From contig CAKRVL010000055.1 in assembly GCA_934408705.1 (NCBI GenBank), positions 1-17,329 of the forward strand: a stretch of DNA of 17,329 nucleotides, read 5' to 3'. Source of the stretch: an uncultured Blautia sp. GTDB lineage: Bacteria; Bacillota; Clostridia; Lachnospirales; Lachnospiraceae. Positions 6,910 to 14,546 of this stretch are shown one piece after another (position 1 is the stretch's first letter; every line of letters starts with the position of its first letter). The notes below the pieces were generated by a model. It saw only the letters and a program-made list of their open reading frames with translations, made no database searches and was not told the origin of the DNA. The translations under genes were made by a program, and so were the position numbers.

Positions 6910-7816
6910 GATAACAAAATTCCCACGCAGGCATTGAAACAAGCATTTTTCCATCCGTCACAGCGATTAACTCTATAACACTTGTCTTCTCTGTAACCGG
7001 TTGCTCCAAAACAAGCGTATCTCCTTCCAAATACCAGCTAATCTCTTCTTGATTCATGCGCACAGACAGGATTGTAACATCCTGTTCCTCTTTCGTATTT
7101 ATAATCTTAATCTTGGGGTATTCTCCTTCCGGAATTGAGTTTTCATGCTCAAAGTATATTGTATTGTTATTATAATCATTGTTATTTTGTGTTTTCTCTG
7201 TATTTTTATCATTATTGTTATAGTATTTTAGATCAGGTGATATTTTTGCCATGCCTACAGCAGTAAGTACGGTACCAAGAGCTGTACACCTGCTCCTTTT
7301 TTGCTCATTTTCATCCATCTCGGGCTTTACTGTAATCACCTCTGGCTCTTCATCCCTCTCCGGCTTTTCCTTTATCTCTGGCTCTTCCTTTCTCTCCGGC
7401 TCTTCCTTTCTCTCTTCCGGATTTCCTTTCTCCCGCTTCGGCTCAGTCTCCCTCTTCGGTTCTTTTTCCCTCACTTCTGGCTTTCTTGCCTCCCTCTCCG
7501 GTTCTTTTTCCCTTACTACCGGCTTACCTTCCTCTCGTTTCGGCTCAGTCTCCCTTACCTCCGGTTTTCCTTCTTCCCTCCTCGTTTCCCCCTTCCTTGT
7601 CTCCGGCTCTTCTGCTCTCTCTTCTTGCTTTTCTACATTCTCCTCAGGCATTCCTGCACTCTCCTCCGGCTCTTCCTCCCAATTATCAAAAATCTCCTCT
7701 TCTGTTCCAATATCAATATCAAATCCCCCAAATTCCCCGGCGTAGCCTTGTCTGCTGCTTCCACACAATACTCCTGCTGCTATAGCTCCCATTATCCATC
7801 TCCTGCTGCCTCTCAT
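6890..7816 (-). CDS. Secreted or surface Glu/Lys/Arg/Pro-repeat protein of unknown function
   Basis: I do not recognise a family. Residues 1-26 look like a signal peptide: RGSRRW, a hydrophobic core MGAIAAGVLCG, and a cleavage-like AG after GYA. An acidic stretch follows (28-75), then a charged low-complexity region to about residue 172 built on KPEVREKEPKR-like units. Residues 81-122 are three consecutive 14-residue repeats. Next come a short hydrophobic segment (177-190), an Asn-rich linker (199-219) and a predicted beta-rich C-terminal part (about 230-308) that looks folded. No cell-wall anchor motif is visible. The start ATG lies inside an ATGA overlap with the kinase stop, so the protein is coupled to the kinase and is a natural candidate partner or substrate (inference). 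The charged spacer could cross the peptidoglycan. Its internal repeats are likely to vary in number between strains. Confidence 0.8.
   Translation of the reverse strand: MRGSRRWIMGAIAAGVLCGSSRQGYAGEFGGFDIDIGTEEEIFDNWEEEPEESAGMPEENVEKQEERAEEPETRKGETRREEGKPEVRETEPKREEGKPVVREKEPEREARKPEVREKEPKRETEPKREKGNPEERKEEPERKEEPEIKEKPERDEEPEVITVKPEMDENEQKRSRCTALGTVLTAVGMAKISPDLKYYNNNDKNTEKTQNNNDYNNNTIYFEHENSIPEGEYPKIKIINTKEEQDVTILSVRMNQEEISWYLEGDTLVLEQPVTEKTSVIELIAVTDGKMLVSMPAWEFCYLDDIKK
7451..7576 (-). repeat. Three tandem 42-bp coding repeats
   Basis: Residues 81-94, 95-108 and 109-122 of the secreted protein read EEGKPEVRETEPKR, EEGKPVVREKEPER and EARKPEVREKEPKR. The copies differ by two to five residues, so the array is old or under selection rather than freshly duplicated. 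A more degenerate continuation runs to residue 160. Confidence 0.8.
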
Positions 7817-9069
7817 GAACCTTCTCCCTCCGTTTTTTGCATTTTCTTCTCCAAAAGCTCAATACTTTCACATTCTTCGTCTCCTGCGCCTTTGCTCTTA
7901 TAAAGTGCCAGAAGTCTTCTGGCAGAATGGTTCTGCCCTCTTCTTAAGAGAAACAAGCCATATTTCCCATATCCTTCCGTATAATCCGGTGCGTATAAAA
8001 GCAGCTGTTCATAATAGACTGCTGCCCTTTCCCACTCTCTTAAAAGCTCAGCATTCGCTGCCAGAAGCAAAAGTAATTTTCTCTGTTCTTCATTCCCTTT
8101 ATATTCCGTTTGCAATCTCTGCAGGCCAGCCTCCACCTGTTCCAGTGTCTCAATCCTTCCTTCATTGTATTCCCACTGTTCATCCCCAGCCAGTCCATAA
8201 TACCCTTCTGTCACCTTAGTCAATTCACTTTCGAAGGTATCTCTGCTCTCCTTGCTTTCCTTTGCTGACAACAGCATACCTGCTGCCAGCAAAGCTCCTG
8301 CTGTTCCAATAACTATACCTATATTTTTCCTTGTCTGTCCTTTCCTTTTCCCTATACCGGAAAGCATTTTTCTTGCCTGGGAAGCACTTTGAAATCTTCT
8401 TTTTTCCTGGGGCTGGATACATTTATATATAAACAGCCCAAGCCTGGGAACCTTCCATAAAACAGGAAGCCATCTTTTTCCAGCCAGAGCCTGCAGGGTT
8501 TTTCCCAGAGCATACAGATCACTTGCACTGTTTACTTTTCCTTCATATTGCTCCGGAGCGGCAAATCCTTCCGTTCCCATACATATCTGTCTGAAATCGC
8601 CGAAACCAAACACTGCACTGCCAAAATCAACCAGATATAATTTTCCCGAATCTGAAAGCATAAGATTATCCGGCTTCAGATCCCCATAATAAACAGAGGG
8701 CTTTTGCTTGTGAAGGTATTCCAGTACCTGGAGAATGGTATCACCATAAGAAAGTAGCTCCTCAGCTGAAAATCTGTATTCCTCCTTACACAGCTGTCCC
8801 AAAGACTTTCCACGGATATATTCCATCACCAGATAACAGTTCTTTTCATTTTCCACGTAATCAATCATACGTGGAATAGAAGGATGCTCCAGAAGACGCA
8901 AAAGCCTGGCCTCCCGTTTTTTGCTGATAGGAAGCTCCTTCACAGCGCGGTAAATCCCCAGTTCCATATCTCTAGCAAGGTACAAATGTCCTTCGCCACC
9001 TGAACCAATCTGCTCCAGAACACAGTAACGCATTTTTAAGATCATTCCTGTAAGATCGATATCAACCAC
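7813..9069 (-). CDS. Membrane Ser/Thr protein kinase with extracytoplasmic TPR-like domain
   Basis: Residues about 14-235 form a Hanks-type kinase: glycine loop GSGGEGHLYLARD, lysine K44 in YRAVKEL, catalytic loop YYGDLKPDNLML (D130, K132, N135), DFG at 148-150 and AAPEQY. The HRD motif is YGD, so the activation-linked arginine is missing; this is a non-RD kinase but otherwise looks complete. One membrane helix (about 249-267) leads to an outside domain of 150 residues with helical TPR-like repeats (about 325-395) instead of PASTA repeats. The product is 418 aa if the GTG at 9067-9069 is the start. That start is doubtful because AGAGG directly abuts it. ATGs at 9045 and 9033 are alternatives, and the latter still leaves the glycine loop intact. 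It overlaps the secreted repeat protein gene by ATGA. Role: probably a sensor of cell-surface state (inference). Confidence 0.9.
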   Translation of the reverse strand: MVDIDLTGMILKMRYCVLEQIGSGGEGHLYLARDMELGIYRAVKELPISKKREARLLRLLEHPSIPRMIDYVENEKNCYLVMEYIRGKSLGQLCKEEYRFSAEELLSYGDTILQVLEYLHKQKPSVYYGDLKPDNLMLSDSGKLYLVDFGSAVFGFGDFRQICMGTEGFAAPEQYEGKVNSASDLYALGKTLQALAGKRWLPVLWKVPRLGLFIYKCIQPQEKRRFQSASQARKMLSGIGKRKGQTRKNIGIVIGTAGALLAAGMLLSAKESKESRDTFESELTKVTEGYYGLAGDEQWEYNEGRIETLEQVEAGLQRLQTEYKGNEEQRKLLLLLAANAELLREWERAAVYYEQLLLYAPDYTEGYGKYGLFLLRRGQNHSARRLLALYKSKGAGDEECESIELLEKKMQKTEGEGS

Positions 9070-9290
9070 CTCTTTTTCTGCACAAAAACAAAACCCTTTA
9101 CGGATAACACGGATAACAATGATAGTGAATGCAGCCGATGAACTCCGGCCAATTAGATAAAAAATTACGATGATGAACTACCTGCTTAAAGCAGGGCTTT
9201 TAAGAAAATATTCAGAATTATAACAAAAACTGCTAATGGTAAAATGTGATCTACAGACTGCCATAAACAGTCTGCAGATCAGTTGTTTTA
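9070..9290 (-). promoter_or_regulatory. Kinase promoter region and long leader
   Basis: This 221-bp gap holds the argS terminator (9248-9280) and an extended -10 promoter TGTTATAAT on the minus strand (-10 at 9217-9222) without a good -35 box. The kinase leader of about 140 nt contains a 5-bp hairpin CCTGC/GCAGG (9181-9195) and a tandem direct repeat of CGGATAACA (9101-9109 and 9110-9118). I saw no small gene or known riboswitch in it. Confidence 0.5.
9248..9280 (-). terminator. Hairpin terminator of argS
   Basis: Arms at 9248-9260 and 9268-9280 form a 13-bp stem with one G-U pair and a 7-nt loop, 10 bp after the argS stop. The following bases on the minus strand (ACATTTTACC) are only moderately T-rich, so termination may be incomplete. 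Confidence 0.65.
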
Positions 9291-11057
9291 TTACATCTTA
9301 TCCGGTGCTTCAAATCCAAGAAGATCAATACTTGTCTCAAGGACTTTCTTAGTCAGCTGCAGAAGACGGATATAAGATTCCTTCTGTGCCTGATTCTCCT
9401 CACTGAGAATCTTAGTCTCATGATAGAAGCTGTTGAATGCATTGGAAACCTCATAAATATATGCACAGATTTTGTGCGGAGCTTTCTCCTCGAATGCACT
9501 CTCAATCACACTTCCAAAACCACTGAGCTGAAGCATCAGGTTCTTCTCGCTTCCATTAGAAGCAGGAAGAAGCTCACCAGCATCAAGATTACCGCCGGCT
9601 TCCGCGTAACGATTCAGAATGGATTTGATACGGACAATTGTGTACAGGATGTACGGACCTGTATTTCCCTCAAATGAAGTAAAGCGGTCTACATCAAAAA
9701 TATAATCCTTGGTAGCTTGATTGGAAAGATCACCATACTTAATCGCAGCCATTCCTACGATCTTAGCTGTATCTCTGGCATCCTTATCGCGAACACTTCT
9801 GTTCTCCACAATCTTGGTGAACATTTCCTCATCAATATCAGCGATCAGGTTCTCAAGACGCATAACGCCGCCCTCTCTTGTCTTAAACGGCTTGCCGTCT
9901 TTTCCATTCATGGTACCGAATCCAAGGAAGGAAAGCTTGGTATCCTCTTCTACAAGGCCTGTCTTTCTTGCACAACGGAATACCTGGATGAAGTGAAGTT
10001 CCTGGCGCTTATCAACAACATACAGAATCTCATCCGGATGGAACAGCTTCATACGTTCTACAATTGTAGCAAGGTCTGTGGTGGTATAAAGGGAAGCTCC
10101 GTCAGACTTCAGAAGCATACATGGCGGAATCTCTTTCGTATCTGTCTCTTCCTTCACATCTACTACAAGAGCACCCTGATCCTCATATGCAAAGCCTTTC
10201 TCCTTCATCATCTCTACCATATCCGGAATGTACGGCTGTGCATCAGATTCCTTTTTCCAAAGGTCAAAGGATACATTCAGGTTCGCATAGTTTCTCTTAA
10301 GGTCTGTAACAGAAACATTCATAATATGATTCCAAAGAGCCATATACCCCGGCTTACCCTGCTGAAGAAGATGGGTTGCCTCCAGTGCTTCCTGACGATA
10401 TGCTTCGTCTTCTTTGGACTTGCCGCTTGCACATGGGTAAATTTCCTCAAGCTCACTGATGGTGAAAGGTGCTTCTGCCGGATAATCTCCTGTATAGCTG
10501 TCATCAAAATATACCAGCTCCGGCTGTCTGTGCTTCAGTTCTGTAATGATGAGTCCCATCTGAAGTCCCCAGTCTCCAAGATGAACATCACCGATTACCT
10601 TATGGCCTACGAAACGGCCGATTCTCTTAATGCTCTCTCCGATAATTGCAGAACGAAGATGACCTACGTGAAGAGGTTTGGCAACGTTCGGTCCGCCGTA
10701 ATCGATTACAATAGTCTTCGGCTCCTTGGCTGTGTCTGCACCAAGCTTCTCGTCCTTCTCCATCTCTTTCAGATAGTCTGCAAGAAACTCTTCGCTGACT
10801 TTCAGATTAATAAATCCAGGCTTAACCATTTCTTTCATGGAGAACACCTTGGAATCAGCCAGATTGCCTACAACATCGTCTGCAATCATAAATGGTGCTT
10901 TCTTATATGCCTTGGCACCTGCCATAGCACCATTGCACTGATATTCACAAAGGTCAGGACGATTGGAAACGCCTACTTTGCCATAGGATGAATCGTATCC
11001 TGCTTTTTCAAATGCAGCAGAAAGCTCTTCTGCCATGTAATCTGTAAGTTTTTTCAT
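9291..11057 (-). CDS. argS: Arginine--tRNA ligase
   Basis: This is a class I aminoacyl-tRNA synthetase that charges tRNA-Arg with arginine in the cytoplasm. It has the N-terminal tRNA-recognition (Arg-S/Additional) domain (about 1-100), then the Rossmann domain with the HIGH-type motif HVGH at 130-133 within NVAKPLHVGHLRSA. The KMSKS region is the degenerate form usual for ArgS (GKDGKPFKTREGG). The C-terminal DALR anticodon domain ends LLGFEAPDKM. At 588 aa the length is normal and the frame is intact. The ATG has AGGAGG 4-5 nt upstream. It lies 102 bp after degV. The gap contains copy B of the dispersed repeat, a 5-bp hairpin (11072-11086) and only a weak promoter candidate, so argS may be partly cotranscribed with degV. 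Confidence 0.97.
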   Translation of the reverse strand: MKKLTDYMAEELSAAFEKAGYDSSYGKVGVSNRPDLCEYQCNGAMAGAKAYKKAPFMIADDVVGNLADSKVFSMKEMVKPGFINLKVSEEFLADYLKEMEKDEKLGADTAKEPKTIVIDYGGPNVAKPLHVGHLRSAIIGESIKRIGRFVGHKVIGDVHLGDWGLQMGLIITELKHRQPELVYFDDSYTGDYPAEAPFTISELEEIYPCASGKSKEDEAYRQEALEATHLLQQGKPGYMALWNHIMNVSVTDLKRNYANLNVSFDLWKKESDAQPYIPDMVEMMKEKGFAYEDQGALVVDVKEETDTKEIPPCMLLKSDGASLYTTTDLATIVERMKLFHPDEILYVVDKRQELHFIQVFRCARKTGLVEEDTKLSFLGFGTMNGKDGKPFKTREGGVMRLENLIADIDEEMFTKIVENRSVRDKDARDTAKIVGMAAIKYGDLSNQATKDYIFDVDRFTSFEGNTGPYILYTIVRIKSILNRYAEAGGNLDAGELLPASNGSEKNLMLQLSGFGSVIESAFEEKAPHKICAYIYEVSNAFNSFYHETKILSEENQAQKESYIRLLQLTKKVLETSIDLLGFEAPDKM

Positions 11058-11123
11058 ATATCCTCCTAGAATTCTCTTATTGAGAAGTTATTCTTATTTT
11101 CATAAGGTGGGCTTGCACCCCTC

Positions 11124-11162
11124 GTAAAGCGGACATTCCAGGTCCTCTTTGCAACTTGCTCA
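11124..11162 (-). repeat. 39-bp dispersed intergenic repeat, copy B
   Basis: This copy matches copy A (878-916) at 35 of 39 positions. Its first three bases on the minus strand, TGA, are the stop codon of degV, so the element begins exactly at the end of that gene. The stem arms are AAGCGGAC and GTCCTCTT on the plus strand, with one mismatch at the same stem position that is imperfect in copy A. Confidence 0.7.
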
Positions 11163-12029
11163 CACAGTTACCTTCCGGGCACATGCAATAGCCAGAGAAC
11201 CATATCCGATATGACAGGCTACGCTCAAAGACAATGGATCCATATGAATTTCCATTCCCGGAAATGCTTCCTGTATCTCCTGCTTCCACTCTCCGGCTTC
11301 CTCCGGATTACCTGTATACGCTGCCAGAAGACACATTTCTCCATTCTGGATAAACGGTGCAAAACGTTCCTCAAAATCTGCCTTCATCGCCTTAAGCATA
11401 GTACGTCTTGCCTGTTTCTTACCTCTTACCTTGGCAAACGCATCCAGCTTCTCACCCTGGAGCTGCAGCACAGGCTTCAGGTTCAGAACTGTACCTATGG
11501 CTGCAGCTGCTGGTGTGATCCTGCCGCCCTTCTTCAGATATTTCAGGGTTTCCAGTGTAATATAAATACTGGAATTAAATTTCTCAGCTTCCAGGATCTG
11601 CTTAATTTCAGCACCGCTCTTACCAGCTTCACGCAGAGTAATCGCATCCAGCACAGACTGGCGCTGAGTGACAGAAATCCGCTGATTATCTACCACATGC
11701 ACTCTTCCTTCATACTCCTGAGCCAGTCCCATAGCCGTAGCGCAGGTAGCGCTGAGGCCGCTTGACATGGGAATCTGCACGATCTCATCATATTCCTTCA
11801 GAAGATTGTCCCATAATCCCATGGTCTCTCCAGGACTGGGCTGGGATGTGGAAATGGAAGCATCAGACTTCAGCCACTGGTAAAATTCATCCTGGCTCAG
11901 AGTAATTCCTTCCAGATACATTTTCTCATTAATAAAAAAAGGCATAGGAATAACAGACACTCCAAGTCTGCGTCCTTCCTCCTGTGTTATGCCGCTGTTA
12001 CTGTCCGTTACAATGGCAATTTTACTCAT
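11160..12029 (-). CDS. DegV-family (FakB-like) fatty-acid-binding protein
   Basis: DegV/FakB proteins bind a fatty acid in a deep pocket and present it to the kinase FakA, feeding exogenous or recycled fatty acids into phospholipid synthesis. The start MSKIAIVTDSNSGIT, the TSQPS motif (61-65) and SSGLS (89-93) are the head-group-binding signatures; the last is usually followed by GT and is AT here. The later YLKKGGRI and LKPVL motifs are also typical. The 289-aa length is normal. AAGGAG lies about 7 nt before the ATG. The gene has a strong promoter of its own (12087-12115). No fakA-like DAK kinase is in the window, as is common for the many DegV paralogues of Firmicutes. The family is certain; the bound lipid is unknown. 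Confidence 0.93.
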   Translation of the reverse strand: MSKIAIVTDSNSGITQEEGRRLGVSVIPMPFFINEKMYLEGITLSQDEFYQWLKSDASISTSQPSPGETMGLWDNLLKEYDEIVQIPMSSGLSATCATAMGLAQEYEGRVHVVDNQRISVTQRQSVLDAITLREAGKSGAEIKQILEAEKFNSSIYITLETLKYLKKGGRITPAAAAIGTVLNLKPVLQLQGEKLDAFAKVRGKKQARRTMLKAMKADFEERFAPFIQNGEMCLLAAYTGNPEEAGEWKQEIQEAFPGMEIHMDPLSLSVACHIGYGSLAIACARKVTV

Positions 12030-12086
12030 TCAATCTCTCCTTATCTTGCAAAAAAATCAAAATCCTTCTTTAAGGTCTTACAGCCT

Positions 12087-12115
12087 ATTATAATACCTCT
12101 GTTCCAGTCTGGCAA
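12087..12115 (-). promoter_or_regulatory. Sigma-A promoter of degV
   Basis: On the minus strand -35 TTGCCA (12110-12115) and perfect -10 TATAAT (12087-12092) are 17 bp apart. The start of transcription would be near 12080, giving a 50-nt leader. I saw no clear terminator between the upstream operon (stop at 12163) and this promoter, only an AT-rich stretch with a duplicated TGAAAATAAT. Confidence 0.8.
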
Positions 12116-12162
12116 ACACTTTTAAGAATTTCCACTTATTATTTTCACATTATTTTCATATT

Positions 12163-13149
12163 TCAGATTGACGCCAGGTCAAGAAGCAATACCGCTCCGG
12201 CACATTTAACCATGCAGCTGATTCCACCGAGCAGTCTTTCTGACTGCCCCGGAGTCTTAGGAAATGTGAGATACCAGTTAACCGATTCTGATGTATCCCT
12301 GATTTTGGCAGACCAAAAAGAAAAATCTGACCATTTATCCGGCAGCCAGCTTTGAGGAATATCTGACAAAAATTTCAGAATTAAAAAAAGACAGATTCCC
12401 CATATGGAGATTTTTAAAATAAATCGAACACCTTTCCATGAAGCGGGCAATACTTCTTTTTTTCGTGCCAGAATTGCAAGTTTTATGAAAAAAGCAATAA
12501 AAAACCAAGGAAGTATCACATCCAGCCAGCTGTCATCTGCCAGCATCCCGGACAAACCGTTTCCCATAAGAAAAACGGAAACAGCCATTTCCCTGGTCTG
12601 AGCTTTTTTGCATTCTATAAGTACCTGTGTACAGTGCATATTTTTTTCAAAGGATCTGATAAGAAACACATGCTGCTTCCAGGATGCCACACCACGAACC
12701 ACATAACTCTTATTTTCCATAGTCAGCAGACTTCCCACGCAGTTTTCACTGCCAAAAAGCTCCAATGCTGTGTTTTTGTCAATAATGCAACCGTTTTCAT
12801 CATTTTCATCAAGAACAGTGGCCTGCCTGTCATACAGGGCTGATATTCCCGTAATACCTGTAACTCTGACATTTGTCTGCCGCAAATACAAAGGATTATA
12901 AATTTCTCTGATTCCCCCATCCCAGACAAAACATAAATCTGAAGCTTCATTACTGTTTTGAATATCCTTCCATATTTTTTCAGCCTGACTTATGGTTAAA
13001 TCATCTCCATAAAGCTGGGCAACGGCAACACGAAAATTTCCCACATTCACATAATCTTTCATTCCAAAGCAGACTAAGATTCCTGCCAACGAAGCCAGCA
13101 GTAATGCTCTTATATATTTAAAAGACAAACATTTCTTTTTTCCTTCCAT
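12163..13149 (-). CDS. Divergent MacB/FtsX-like membrane protein
   Basis: The topology is that of a MacB-type permease: TM1 (residues 13-29), an extracytoplasmic domain (about 35-200), then TM2 (208-227), TM3 (242-260) and TM4 (309-325). The outside domain carries the MacB periplasmic-core pattern, in particular CIIDKNTALELFGSENCVG followed by YVVRGV. The cytoplasmic-side FtsX consensus is weak and the protein is short (328 aa against about 400), with an extra Trp/Ser-rich loop (264-305). I use the ATG at 13147-13149. It shares one base with the stop of the membrane fusion protein gene (TAATG) and has GGGAGGAG 4 nt upstream. An in-frame ATG at 13176 would add nine residues. MacB proteins work with a membrane fusion protein and an ATPase as exporters or mechanotransducers. 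The fusion protein is present but no ATPase is seen nearby, so the function is open. Confidence 0.7.
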   Translation of the reverse strand: MEGKKKCLSFKYIRALLLASLAGILVCFGMKDYVNVGNFRVAVAQLYGDDLTISQAEKIWKDIQNSNEASDLCFVWDGGIREIYNPLYLRQTNVRVTGITGISALYDRQATVLDENDENGCIIDKNTALELFGSENCVGSLLTMENKSYVVRGVASWKQHVFLIRSFEKNMHCTQVLIECKKAQTREMAVSVFLMGNGLSGMLADDSWLDVILPWFFIAFFIKLAILARKKEVLPASWKGVRFILKISIWGICLFLILKFLSDIPQSWLPDKWSDFSFWSAKIRDTSESVNWYLTFPKTPGQSERLLGGISCMVKCAGAVLLLDLASI

Positions 13150-14540
13150 TACTCCTCCCATATCCTCACTCTGCATCCATCCTTCAAATCCCTGTCCGCC
13201 TGCACAATTACTGCCTGTTCTGTAGAAATTGTTCCCTCTCCCAATGCAGCAGTTGTCTGATTTTTATCCTGTACTGTAACCTCCACCTTTCTCGCGATCA
13301 TCACTGTACCAAGCACTGTATTTTCAGAATCTGTAACATATACATAATTTTTCCCGTTTTCCGAATACAATGCTGAAAGAGGAATGCAGCAGGAATATGG
13401 GCCATAATCCTTTGAAACGGAAAATCCGCCTCCCTGACCAATGGAAAGGCTGTCCTCAGGAACAATAATTGACAGGTCCATAATATCACTATCATCTTTA
13501 TTCTCTGATATATTTTCAACAATTGACCCAATAATATCATTATTGTTATTATCTGTGATTTTCACCGAATCTCCGGAAGAAACATATTTTGCATCTTCTT
13601 TTGAAATACTTCCAGTCATTCTGAGATTTCCTTCCGAACAATACAATACGGCTGCTGCAATTGATCCGGTAATGTCACCGGTCTGCACAGACAGACTTTT
13701 GATCACACCATCTGCCGGTGCCTGAACAGTCCCATTGATATCCAGAAGCACAGTAAGCTTTTTCAATTCCTCTCTGATATTTTGCAGTTCTCTTTCAGTA
13801 TTATCAAGAGTACTGTCCGAAGCCTCCGGTGCACCTGCATCTGACAATGTTTTTCCTGCACTTGCCAGATTCTGTTCTCTTCCTATGATTGCCTCATTTA
13901 AAGCCTCCTGTCTGGCGCGCAAATTATCCTGAAGTGCAGTTTCCATGTCGGAATCATCGGAATCCGTCATACCTGCCTCATCACTTCCATCTGTAAATCC
14001 ACTTAAATCATCACCTGAAGTCATATCTTCTTTTTTTCGGTAGTAATCATCCAGACGCTGCTGTGCCGCCTGCAATTCTTCTCTTGCATTATCAACCGCA
14101 ATGTTTCCGCCTGTTTCTGCAAGATTATAAGAATCCTCTGCCCATGCCTGCTCTGCTGCCCGCTTCTGACTGTTCACTTTTTTCTGGCTTTTCAGATCTG
14201 ACACCTGCCCTTCCAGCATTTTGATTTTATCTTCCAGTTCTTTGACCGCACTCAAAATACTTTCCTGCGATACCTGTAGCAGAACCTCTCCTTTCTTCAC
14301 CGACTGCCCTGCATGTACCAGCACCTGCTCAATCTGAAGGTTTTCCTGTACAAATACAGCAGCTTCCTGACTGCCTTCCACTTTTCCTGTACTTTTAACC
14401 TCATGAGTGATCATCTGATTCGCTGGATTTTGGATTTGAACCTGTATTACATTTACTGAATCCGAAATTCTTGACAATACTGTAAAAATCAGCATAACTG
14501 CAAAGAACATGGCAGCTGCCTGAATTAATTTTTTCTTCAT
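13149..14540 (-). CDS. HlyD/MacA-type membrane fusion (periplasmic adaptor) protein
   Basis: This is an envelope adaptor of the HlyD/RND-MFP class, anchored by one N-terminal helix (residues 6-24). Two half-lipoyl segments are visible, 50-92 (STGKVEGSQEA to VKKGEVLLQVS) and 270-300 (VQAPADGVIKSLSVQTGD). They enclose a long alpha-hairpin of coiled-coil segments (about 93-170 and 200-268), interrupted by an acidic Asp/Ser/Gly tip (175-199). A beta-barrel and membrane-proximal part follow to 463. In Gram-positive bacteria such proteins (YknX-like) pair with a MacB-type permease and an ATPase to export peptides or toxic compounds. Here the next gene is MacB-like, with a TAATG overlap, but the preceding gene is a sugar-type ABC permease only 6 bp away. 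GGAG lies about 10 nt before the ATG, inside the end of that permease gene. The acidic tip is unusual. Confidence 0.9.
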   Translation of the reverse strand: MKKKLIQAAAMFFAVMLIFTVLSRISDSVNVIQVQIQNPANQMITHEVKSTGKVEGSQEAAVFVQENLQIEQVLVHAGQSVKKGEVLLQVSQESILSAVKELEDKIKMLEGQVSDLKSQKKVNSQKRAAEQAWAEDSYNLAETGGNIAVDNAREELQAAQQRLDDYYRKKEDMTSGDDLSGFTDGSDEAGMTDSDDSDMETALQDNLRARQEALNEAIIGREQNLASAGKTLSDAGAPEASDSTLDNTERELQNIREELKKLTVLLDINGTVQAPADGVIKSLSVQTGDITGSIAAAVLYCSEGNLRMTGSISKEDAKYVSSGDSVKITDNNNNDIIGSIVENISENKDDSDIMDLSIIVPEDSLSIGQGGGFSVSKDYGPYSCCIPLSALYSENGKNYVYVTDSENTVLGTVMIARKVEVTVQDKNQTTAALGEGTISTEQAVIVQADRDLKDGCRVRIWEE

Positions 14541-14546
14541 TTTTCT

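Noticed and set aside
7451..7576. CRISPR-like direct repeats
   Set aside because: The 42-bp units are contiguous, in frame and coding, with no spacers.
7251..7903. Plus-strand Ser/Phe/Leu/Pro-rich open frames
   Set aside because: They are the complement of the Glu/Lys/Arg repeat region of the secreted protein, where the bias removes stop codons on the other strand.
9101..9118. Tandem CGGATAACA pair as a regulator site or attachment site
   Set aside because: Only two 9-bp units are present and there is no integrase or known binding pattern nearby; noted as a repeat only.
9181..9204. Hairpin CCTGC/GCAGG followed by CTTTT on the plus strand as a terminator
   Set aside because: No plus-strand gene precedes it, and on the minus strand it has no T-run. 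I treat it as part of the kinase leader.
9717..10991. Plus-strand open frame of 424 codons opposite argS
   Set aside because: It lies wholly antisense to argS, has no ribosome binding site, and its product is a Cys/Leu/Ile/His-rich mix without domains. It follows from the codon use of argS.
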